7,052 bases of DNA from Chloroflexota bacterium (lineage in GTDB: Bacteria > Chloroflexota > Limnocylindria > Limnocylindrales > CSP1-4): contig JAJYGO010000053.1 of assembly GCA_021785115.1 (NCBI GenBank), positions 1-7,052 on the forward strand, written 5' to 3'. Made by a program: the position numbers and the translations under genes. This document shows positions 1 through 5,261 of the stretch, piece by piece. The stretch's first letter is position 1. Every line of letters begins with the position of its first letter. The notes under the pieces were generated by a model. That model saw nothing but the letters and a program-made list of their open reading frames with translations. It had not been told where the DNA came from and searched no databases.

Positions 1-822
1 CCCGGGCCTGGGTCGTCGACCGCCGGACGGGCCTCTCGGCGGACAGCGGCCGGGCGTCCGCCCTCGCCGCCTGGGACGCCTCGGCCACCGCGGCGGAGTC
101 CTCCGGCTACACCCAGGCGAGGTCGTCGCGGCTCGCCGCCGCCGCGGGCCAGGTCGCGGCCGACAACGCGGCCCGCAACGCGCAGCAGGCGGCCGAGGCG
201 TCGAGCCCCGCCAGCCGGGCTGCCCGCGCCGGCGCTCGTCGCGGGCGGGATCTTCGTAGGAGCCCTCGCGGTCGGGGCCTGCGTCTTCGGGGGCTGCGAG
301 GCCGCCGCGGTCGCGATCGGAGGCACTGCGGTCGTCGAGGCGGGCGTCGCCGTCGCCGGCGCGGCATGCGAGCTCGCCTGCGGCGCCGTCGCGAACGCCG
401 TCGAGGGCGAGGGGCAGCCGGCCATGGAAGAGGCGACAACGGCGCAGGTGTCGGGCGGCGCTGAAGCCCTTGCCGCTCGTGCGCAGCAGATCTCGCAACT
501 CCTCGACCCGATTGCGCAGCGGATGCGGACAACGAGTGTGATCTCCACGCTCCAGGGGCAATCGGTCGTTAGCAGCGGAGGCGTCGATCTGAGCCGAGTG
601 CAGAGACTGGCCCTTAGCGCAAACGAGATCGCGGCACGGGCACCTGGCCTTCATGCAGAGGTAACCGGCATTGCGACGACTCTCGACCAGGGGCTCACTC
701 CAACAGCCATCGGAATCGCCGGCGGCCCTGGGGCGTTCTGCCCAGCCTGTGCCTCGTATCTTGAGGAGTTCGGGGCGACAATCTCAAGTCCAACAACTGC
801 TGAATGGCTTGGTCCTAAGTAG
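1..822 (+). pseudogene. RHS-type polymorphic toxin, C-terminal part with deaminase-like tip, frameshifted
   Basis: The gene enters from the left edge. Frame 3 (from base 3) encodes an Ala-rich helical linker containing TGLSADSGRASALAAWDAS, like the stretch after the RHS core in actinobacterial RHS proteins. From about base 232 the coding frame is frame 1: a long hydrophobic segment (ALVAGGIFVGALAVGACVFG), then a tip ending at TAG 820-822. The tip carries HAE (652-660) and CPAC (739-750), the spacing and order of the zinc-binding HxE/CxxC motifs of cytidine-deaminase-fold toxins; the Glu would be the proton shuttle. Frame 3 itself stops at 462-464, so as written the upstream protein loses the tip. 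One extra base near 225-235 would explain this. Base composition is less GC-rich from about 430, suggesting an exchanged tip. Known for the family: such tips deaminate bases in nucleic acids or nucleotides of rival cells. The substrate is not inferable, and I cannot assign a named deaminase subfamily. Confidence 0.62.
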
Positions 823-845
823 GGCAACGGAGTGGTGGTCAGAAA

Positions 846-1448
846 GTGGATGACTTGCGGGCCTTTCGTGATCACCTCATCTCGGCCGGAAGGGCGATGC
901 GCCCGCCTGCGCGAGCCGCGTTCGCCGCCGCGCGCGCTCAGCGCCTGCTCGTGTCCGCCCAAGCGCGGCAGTCTGTCCCCGCGCCTGTCGAGGCGCTGGC
1001 CGCTGATGGCATCCAGCTGGCATGGCAATACGCTCTCGGAGCTCGAGTGGAGCGGGAGCAGCTCTCCCGCTCCTACGAGGCCCTTGCCTCAGCGGCCACC
1101 GATGATGAGGATGCGGACGCACCCGGCGCTGGCGTCAGGGTCAATCTTCTCGCGCTATCCGCCTATGCGGTCGCGGCGGCGCTTGACGAGAGCGCTGATG
1201 TCCTTGACTGGGTGAACCAGCGGGTGCTCGAGGTGCTCGACAGCGATATGGAGGATGCACGACCGTCAACCACGGGCGACGAGGCCGGGCGAAAGATCGA
1301 GTTCGCGTGGTTCTGGGACCGCCCCGAGGTCCAGGTCGAGGTTCAGCGCGAGGAGCGCGACCTCTCCGAGCTCACGCGCGATGCATCGCCGAGCACCGTG
1401 GAGCAGGTTCGGAGCAGGACCCTCCTCGAGGGGATGCTCCTTGGTTGA
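846..1448 (+). CDS. probable immunity protein of the deaminase toxin, DUF416-like
   Basis: This 200-residue soluble, acidic, helical protein starts 23 bases after the toxin stop. The GTG start at 846 begins VDDLRAFRDHL; a weak GGAG at 829-832 lies upstream. It has no signal peptide or membrane segment. The layout (RAAFAAARAQRLL near residue 25, a central LAWQYALG helix, then a helix with LSAYAVAAALDE) resembles DUF416 proteins such as YjaG, a family found as immunity proteins in polymorphic toxin loci. That match is from memory of pattern, not from alignment. Position directly behind a toxin tip is the stronger argument: the product would sit in the cytoplasm and bind the deaminase to protect the producer and its kin. 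Codon use is less GC-biased than in flanking genes, like the toxin tip, so the two probably travelled together. It overlaps the next gene by 8 bases. Confidence 0.6.
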   Translation: MDDLRAFRDHLISAGRAMRPPARAAFAAARAQRLLVSAQARQSVPAPVEALAADGIQLAWQYALGARVEREQLSRSYEALASAATDDEDADAPGAGVRVNLLALSAYAVAAALDESADVLDWVNQRVLEVLDSDMEDARPSTTGDEAGRKIEFAWFWDRPEVQVEVQREERDLSELTRDASPSTVEQVRSRTLLEGMLLG

Positions 1449-2280
1449 CGACGGCGACCACTCAGGGCCGGCCGCCCGCCTTCCCGTGGAACTGACGCCT
1501 GGGCAGGGCAGTCCGCAGGCTGGTGGGTACCCGTGCGTGTGCTGCGGCCATCTCGTCTTCGAGGAGCCGATCGACAGCCACGACATCTGTGCGGTCTGCT
1601 TCTGGGAGGACGATGGAGTACAGGCGCGTCATCCGACCTGGAGAGCGGGCGCGAACGTCGTCTCGCTCGTGGAGGCCCAACGGAACTACCAGAAATCCGG
1701 GGCCAAAGAGCCGAGGGTCCTCAGTCTCGTGAGGGCCCCTCGTCCTGATGAGCCGAGGAGCCCTGACTCGGTGGGGCGCGACGACCGCGCTCGCCTGGGG
1801 CGTCGCGGGCACCGACGCCTACGCGTACGTCGGTACGAGCTCGACCGCCCGGGAGGTGTCGAACACGGGCGGCTCGGGCGTGACGACCGACTCCGCTGTG
1901 GACGCCGCGGGGAGGTACGGCCTGCGGGCCGGCGCGTCCGCGGCCGAGAGTTGAGACAGTGCAGGGTGGGCTTGACTGCCCGACCCGCCGGTCGCGACAC
2001 TGTCCTCGGCGGAACGCGCACTTCCTGCGTGCGGCACCGCGGGATCGAGCCGCAAGTGCAGCGGCCGGCGCAGGGAGGACCGACCGCACCATGGCATCGC
2101 GCGCATCCCGCCGCGCCGACGCGCGCCGCACCGGCCGCCGGGCGGCCGCCGGCGGCTCGAGGACGCCGCCGATGCGTTGGGTCGTGGCGTGCCTCGCCGC
2201 GGTGGTGGTGCTGTGCGCCGGCATGCTGGCCTTCGCGGGCTGGCGGGCGCTCGACGACAGCGACTGGCACGCCGCGGTGA
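1441..2280 (+). CDS. CPCC-type cysteine-rich (zinc-ribbon-like) protein, 3' end lost and read through
   Basis: TTG at 1441 is chosen as start because GAGGGG (1428-1433) sits 7 bases upstream and the start overlaps the previous gene's end, a translationally coupled arrangement. Residues 30-75 carry YPCVCCGH, ICAVCFWEDDGVQ and RAGANVVSLVEAQ, the hallmark of the CPCC (Cys_rich_CPCC) family; Cys 32/34/35 and Cys 50/53 probably bind zinc. Such proteins usually end soon after a PDE-like motif, here at residue ~104 (near 1755). The frame stays open to TGA 2278-2280, but beyond ~1755 it is Arg-rich out-of-frame translation of the RHS remnant, hairpin and foldase gene start. I infer the native stop was lost at a recombination junction; the working domain is 1441 to about 1755. 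CPCC genes occur in toxin-immunity clusters, so a second immunity role is plausible but unproven. Confidence 0.6.
   Translation: MVDDGDHSGPAARLPVELTPGQGSPQAGGYPCVCCGHLVFEEPIDSHDICAVCFWEDDGVQARHPTWRAGANVVSLVEAQRNYQKSGAKEPRVLSLVRAPRPDEPRSPDSVGRDDRARLGRRGHRRLRVRRYELDRPGGVEHGRLGRDDRLRCGRRGEVRPAGRRVRGRELRQCRVGLTARPAGRDTVLGGTRTSCVRHRGIEPQVQRPAQGGPTAPWHRAHPAAPTRAAPAAGRPPAARGRRRCVGSWRASPRWWCCAPACWPSRAGGRSTTATGTPR
1752..1954 (+). pseudogene. RHS core fragment
   Basis: Frame 2 has strongly GC-rich third positions here, unlike the overlapping CPCC frame, and encodes about 66 residues including TDAYAYVGTSSTAREVSNTG and TTDSAVDAAG, then YGLRAGAS and TGA at 1952-1954. This resembles the YD-repeat region of actinobacterial RHS proteins (tyrosine, glycine-turn and DAAG-type elements), judged by eye. 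There is no convincing start: ATG 1748 overlaps the CPCC reading frame and lacks a ribosome site. I interpret it as a displaced scrap of RHS core left downstream of the toxin-tip and immunity genes, as occurs when tips are swapped by recombination. Alternative: the tail of an unrelated hypothetical protein. Confidence 0.45.
1955..2004 (+). terminator. compound stem-loop after the RHS remnant
   Basis: Outer arms GACAGTG (1955-1961) and CACTGTC (1998-2004) are perfect reverse complements. Inside them GGGTGGGC (1964-1971) pairs with GCCCGACCC (1978-1986) around the loop TTGACT, allowing one wobble and a bulge. It begins right after the TGA at 1952-1954. There is no T-tract, so it would be an actinobacterial-style terminator or another structured element. 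The loop TTGACT also looks like a -35 box (weak GACACT 18 bases on), so a promoter for the foldase-like gene is the alternative. Confidence 0.4.
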
Positions 2281-2858
2281 CAATCGACGGGCACGCGTTC
2301 GGGCGGGCCGACGCACGAAACCGCCGGGCCGTCCTGGAGGCGCTCGACGCCGCCCGCGACCAGGTCGCGGACGGGCTCGTGCAGGCAGGGCTCATGACCG
2401 AGGCGGAGCGGACGGCGGCCGTCGGGGACGCCTCGACGCGCGACTACGCCTCCGCCGTCGCCGCGAGCCTCGCGCGCGACGTAGCGGTCGCCGCCGAGGC
2501 GAGGGCCGACGGCGTCGCGCAGCCCGCCGCCCCGAGCGCCGCCGACGTGTTCGCAGGACAGGCGTACGCGCCGTTCGGGCGGCGAGTGGCGTGGCTCGAG
2601 GTGCGGGCGCCGCTGCGGTCCCCGGACCCGTCCGTCCCCTCGTCGGACTGGCCGCGTCCGCCAGGCGGCGGCGCGACCGACCCGGCCGTGCTCGCTGCGC
2701 GTGACGCCGTCGCCGCGAGGGCGGCGCGGGAGGCGGGACGGGACGCCCTCGGCGATCAGCCTCGCGAACTCATCGCGCTTGTCGTGCAGCGGCTCCGGCC
2801 CTCGGCGGCCCATCGCAACTCCTCGTGGGTGTTGCGACGCTCGCCAGATTCCGCCTGA
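2091..2858 (+). CDS. membrane-anchored foldase-like protein (SurA/PpiC N-terminal type), truncated
   Basis: ATG 2091 follows AGGGAGGA (2072-2079) with 11 bases spacing, a strong ribosome site. The product has a basic Arg/Ala-rich cytoplasmic N-terminus (residues 1-27), one membrane segment about residues 28-47 (VVACLAAVVVLCAGMLAFAG), then an extracytoplasmic part beginning WHAAVTIDGHAF, which resembles the N-terminal region of SurA/PpiC-type peptidyl-prolyl isomerases. No PpiC catalytic domain follows. Around base 2735 the sequence joins a transposase fragment on the other strand, and the last ~40 residues to TGA 2856-2858 are antisense translation of that remnant and of the DprA-like gene end. 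I infer a 3' truncation; the stub could still be made and inserted in the membrane but would lack foldase activity. The family assignment is by pattern and hydropathy only. Position behind an RHS toxin fits a chaperone for a secreted giant protein. Confidence 0.5.
   Translation: MASRASRRADARRTGRRAAAGGSRTPPMRWVVACLAAVVVLCAGMLAFAGWRALDDSDWHAAVTIDGHAFGRADARNRRAVLEALDAARDQVADGLVQAGLMTEAERTAAVGDASTRDYASAVAASLARDVAVAAEARADGVAQPAAPSAADVFAGQAYAPFGRRVAWLEVRAPLRSPDPSVPSSDWPRPPGGGATDPAVLAARDAVAARAAREAGRDALGDQPRELIALVVQRLRPSAAHRNSSWVLRRSPDSA
2733..2813 (-). pseudogene. transposase N-terminal remnant (IS30-like)
   Basis: On the minus strand an ATG (2813-2811), preceded by GAGGAG (2819-2824 complement), opens about 27 codons beginning MGRRGPEPLHDK and containing EFARLIAEGVPSR. 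This looks like the start of actinobacterial IS30-like transposases, where a helix-turn-helix would continue. It stops matching near 2733, where the complement of the foldase-like gene begins. The rest of the transposase and the far inverted repeat are missing, so a deletion probably removed them together with the 3' end of the foldase-like gene. Family is from memory of sequence pattern; other IS families with similar N-termini are possible. Confidence 0.45.
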
Positions 2859-3963
2859 TCGTTCCCAGAGGTGCGCTGCGTCGACCGATTCGGGCGGCGA
2901 CTCGGACGGCAGCTCGTCGGCGCCGAGTGCGGCGAGGGCCGCCAGGGCTTGGTCTCCGCGATGTCGGCGCACGAACAGCCGAGGTGTTCCGCGGTCGAGC
3001 GTCTCGACGGCGCCGGTCCACGTCCCGCCTTCGCCGTGCGCAGCGGCGACGACCACGCCGGCGTCCGCGAGGCCCTGAACGACCTTGTTCCGGTCCATCG
3101 CCGTGCGGACTGAGAAGCCCGCGCCGGGGACGTACGGCGTGATCAGTGCGAGCCGTCCGTCGGCGAGCGCAGCACGCATGGCGGGCTCGCGGATGCGGCG
3201 GTCGAGGTGGTCCGAGGGGACGCCCACGGCCGCCCCGCCGGCTTCGATCGCCGCGGTGAGCGCAACGACGTCGATGCCGGCGGCCGCCCCTGTGACCACG
3301 CAGGAGCCGCCGCGGACCAGTGCGCAGGCGAGGTCCGCGGCGAAGGCCATCGCTTCAGGCGAGGCCTTCCGGGAGCCGACGACGGCCGCGCCGCCCGCGT
3401 CGAGGAGTGAGCGGTCGCCGGCGCCGAAGAGGACCGGCGGCGCGCCAGTCCCCAGCGCCTGCCGAAGGCGCGACGGGTAGTCGGGCTCGATGGCGCACAG
3501 CGCCCAGATGCCCCGGTCCGCCAGTCGCTCGATCTCGATCGACACAGGGCCGGCAGCCGAGAGCAGCTGGCCCATCCGGGCGGCCGCGTCGGCCGACACG
3601 CCCAGCGTCTCGGCGATCCGGGATGGGCCCATCTCGAACAGACCGCACGTACGACCCGCGGCCGGCCTGGTCGAGCAGGACGAAGGCGTCGAGCATCGAC
3701 CCCATCGCGCGGAGCCGACCTTCTTTCGCCGGGGTCATGCCGCGGCCGCGAGCCGCGACCGCGTGCAACTCGTCCGCGAGGAGCTGGCGGTCGCCGCCCT
3801 GCCTGAAGTAGGAGTCGGCGACCTCGTAGAGCCAGCGCTGCTGCAGGTACGAGAAGCCGCCGCCGTCGGCCTTGAAGCGAGCGCGCCTCGCGCCGAGGTC
3901 GAGGGCCGGGTTGCGCGCGAGCTCACGCACGTCGGAGAGGGTGAACACCCCGGGCGCGGCCAT
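2853..3963 (-). pseudogene. DprA/Smf-like DNA-processing protein, frameshifted and fused at its end to a transposase remnant
   Basis: The gene starts at ATG 3963, three bases after the DUF2188 stop. About 107 residues (MAAPGVFTLSDVRELA onward, with WLYEVADSYFRQGGDRQLLA) precede a frame change near 3642. Removing one base there gives the smooth join SYVRLFEMGPSRIAETLGVS. The remainder holds a DprA Rossmann fold. Counting from ATG 3632: PPVLFGAGD (65-73), VVGSRKASPEAM (84-95), VVTGAAAGID (112-121), RNKVVQGLADAGVVV (181-195) and GGTWTGA (202-208), equivalents of the SGxARGID, RNR and SGT(L)xTA motifs. DprA in transformation loads RecA on single-stranded DNA; divergent DprA-like proteins outside competence operons are often in defence loci. 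The start at 3632 has no good ribosome site, so the second part is poorly expressed unless frameshifting occurs. After about 2853 the same frame runs on without a stop into the transposase remnant and further, to 1686. Confidence 0.65.
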
Positions 3964-3966
3964 GGG

Positions 3967-4218
3967 TCAGTGTTCGCGGTCGATCGGCGGGTGCGGGTCC
4001 GCCCGGGCGATCGTGTCCGACGAGCGGATCCTGCCGTCCTGCCCGTGCGTGATGACCTCGGCGCCGCCGGTTCGGCGGGCCAGGTCCTTGGCGGCCCGCT
4101 CCGCGGCCTCCTGCGTGGGCTGCCTCGGGATGCTCGAGCGGCTCCCGCCCGCGCGCGTGCCGCCCCAGCCGTCGGGCGATTGCGTGACGTGGATCTGCCT
4201 GGGCGTCTGCTTCGTCAT
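3967..4218 (-). CDS. DUF2188 domain protein
   Basis: This 83-residue protein starts at ATG 4218 and ends at TGA 3967-3969. Segments MTKQTPRQIHVTQSPDGWG, TQEAAERAAKDLARRTG and VITHGQDGRIRSSDTI match the DUF2188 layout: a beta-strand, a Trp-containing turn, an Ala/Glu/Arg helix, a basic helix and then a strand with HGxDGRIR. The length is typical and the protein is intact. Its molecular function is unknown. It is the first gene of a two-gene minus-strand operon: only three bases separate its stop from the ATG of the DprA-like gene, so translation of the second gene is probably coupled. A promoter-like TAGACG-N16-TACAAT lies about 85 bases upstream. The family is common next to actinobacterial nucleic-acid and defence genes, but no role should be assigned. 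Confidence 0.75.
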   Translation of the reverse strand: MTKQTPRQIHVTQSPDGWGGTRAGGSRSSIPRQPTQEAAERAAKDLARRTGGAEVITHGQDGRIRSSDTIARADPHPPIDREH

Positions 4219-4310
4219 CTCGGCCGTCGCCTTGATTCTGGCGGAGACCAGGGCCGAGCCCGACCGTCGCGGCGCGGTCGGCGCCGCCTGGCGTGGCTCG
4301 AGCGAGACTC

Positions 4311-4338
4311 ATTGTATCCGAACAGGCGTTCACGTCTA
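4311..4338 (-). promoter_or_regulatory. promoter candidate for the DUF2188-DprA-like operon
   Basis: Read on the minus strand, TAGACG (4338-4333) and TACAAT (4316-4311) are separated by 16 bases and match sigma70-type -35 (4/6) and -10 (5/6) boxes. Transcription would begin near 4304, about 85 bases before the DUF2188 ATG. The -35 lies inside CGTCTACAGACG (4333-4344), whose 5-base arms are reverse complements, a possible operator half. The stretch is the least GC-rich part of the divergent spacer. Confidence 0.45.
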
Positions 4339-4425
4339 CAGACGGCCACGAGCATCCTGCTGGCCACCACCAAGCCGCTCACCCCAACTTCAGGGACGAT
4401 GCCAGGAATCGCGCTCGGGAAGGCC

Positions 4426-4454
4426 TTGCGCTGTATGTTTCGGCGTCACATACT
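4426..4454 (+). promoter_or_regulatory. promoter candidate for the AbiE pair, leaderless
   Basis: TTGCGC (4426-4431) and CATACT (4449-4454) are 17 bases apart. A start about seven bases after the -10 falls on 4461, the A of the AbiEi ATG, and no ribosome-binding site lies in front of that ATG. A leaderless transcript is therefore likely, a common arrangement in actinomycetes. Confidence 0.5.
4433..4453. promoter_or_regulatory. inverted-repeat operator candidate for AbiEi
   Basis: GTATGT (4433-4438) and ACATAC (4448-4453) are perfect 6-base inverted arms separated by nine bases. They occupy the promoter spacer and most of the -10 box. AbiEi-type antitoxins are known to repress their own operon by binding inverted repeats at the promoter, so this is the likely autoregulatory site. 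Whether AbiEi binds here is inference. Confidence 0.5.
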
Positions 4455-4460
4455 ACTGTC

Positions 4461-5261
4461 ATGACGCAGGATGTTACCTCGAAACTGACAATCCGAACGG
4501 AGACGGCCGTCGTCGACGCAGCGCTGCGCCACGGCGGGGTCTTCGAGATCGACGCGCGCGGCGAGCAGGTCCGCGAGCTCGCGGCGGCCGGGGTCCCGGC
4601 GAGCCCGAGCTGGCTCGCGTCCGTCCTGGACTCCCTCGTCCGGCGCGGACGCGCCGTTCGCCTCGAGCGCGGCGCGTACGCCGTGACCGACGCGTTCGGG
4701 CACGTCGAGCCGTTCGCTGTCGGCGGGTATTTGGTGCGGCACGGCTACGTGTCGCTGTGGTCGGCGGCGGACCACCACCGGCTGACGACCCAGGACGTCT
4801 CCACCGTGTCGGTCGTCACCGACGTGAAGAAGGCCGCGGTCGAGATCGCCGGCACGGGGTACGAGGCCGTGTTCCACCGGACGTCGGCCGCCCGCGTCTT
4901 CGGCTTCCGGGACGTGAGGATCGGCTCGACCCGCGCGAGGATGGCCGACGTCGAGAAGATGCTCATCGACCTCATCTGGTTCTACGGGACGCCCGGGACG
5001 CCCGACGCCTTCCAGACGATGGCGATCTGGCGGGTCGCCTTCGAGCAGCGGCAGGCGAACGGGTACCGCCTCGCCGACTACGCCGCGCGGATGGACAGCC
5101 CGCGGCTCGTCCGCAGGATCGGCCACCTGCTCGACGTCTACCGCCAGCCCGGCGCCGACCGGCTGCCCGACTGGCGCAGGGGCGACCGCAGCGTCATCCC
5201 CCTCCTCCCCGGCGTCTCGTCGAGCGGGGACGTGTCGCAGAAGTGGGGGGTCCGCGCATGA
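4461..5261 (+). CDS. abiEi: AbiEi-type antitoxin and autorepressor (type IV toxin-antitoxin)
   Basis: The 266-residue protein carries an N-terminal winged helix-turn-helix (about residues 15-77, with the wing VRRGRAVRLERGAYAV), then the AbiEi core: GYVSLWSAADHHRL (95-108), a strand-rich segment with VFHRT and VFGF, and ADVEKMLIDLIWF (162-174), the usual AbiEi helix. The C-terminal part contains FEQRQANGYRLADYAARM. ATG 4461 was preferred over in-frame codons further upstream because family similarity begins here and the promoter candidate points to it. Known for the family: it neutralises the AbiEii toxin without binding it directly and represses the operon through the winged helix. It overlaps the toxin gene by four bases (ATGA), so the pair is translationally coupled. 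All expected parts are present and no damage is visible. Its role is in abortive infection or stabilisation of the island. Confidence 0.85.
   Translation: MTQDVTSKLTIRTETAVVDAALRHGGVFEIDARGEQVRELAAAGVPASPSWLASVLDSLVRRGRAVRLERGAYAVTDAFGHVEPFAVGGYLVRHGYVSLWSAADHHRLTTQDVSTVSVVTDVKKAAVEIAGTGYEAVFHRTSAARVFGFRDVRIGSTRARMADVEKMLIDLIWFYGTPGTPDAFQTMAIWRVAFEQRQANGYRLADYAARMDSPRLVRRIGHLLDVYRQPGADRLPDWRRGDRSVIPLLPGVSSSGDVSQKWGVRA

Noticed and set aside
107..532. Arg/Pro-rich minus-strand open frame
   Set aside because: Low-complexity antisense translation of the toxin linker and hydrophobic segment.
652..750. Direct assignment of the toxin tip to the DddA (SCP1.201-like) family
   Set aside because: Only the general HxE/CxxC deaminase pattern is visible; the surrounding sequence does not let me pick the subfamily.
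852..859. GACTTGCG match to the intergenic repeat inside the immunity gene
   Set aside because: It is a single 8-base match in coding sequence without the rest of the unit; most likely chance.
1972..2001. TTGACT-N18-GACACT as the promoter of the foldase-like gene
   Set aside because: TTGACT is the loop of a good hairpin and the -10 is weak, so I kept it only as an alternative under the hairpin entry.
1686..2732. Long minus-strand open frame continuing the DprA-like gene
   Set aside because: Beyond the transposase remnant it is antisense to the foldase-like gene and RHS scrap, Arg/Gly-rich and without motifs; the + strand has the better codon pattern and ribosome site.
4293..4460. Longer AbiEi starting at 4293
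   Set aside because: The extra 56 residues show no family similarity and would place the start upstream of the promoter and operator.
3872..5257. Upstream in-frame extension of AbiEii
   Set aside because: It crosses the antisense of DUF2188 and the whole AbiEi gene; the ATG at 5258 with a ribosome site and ATGA overlap is the natural start.
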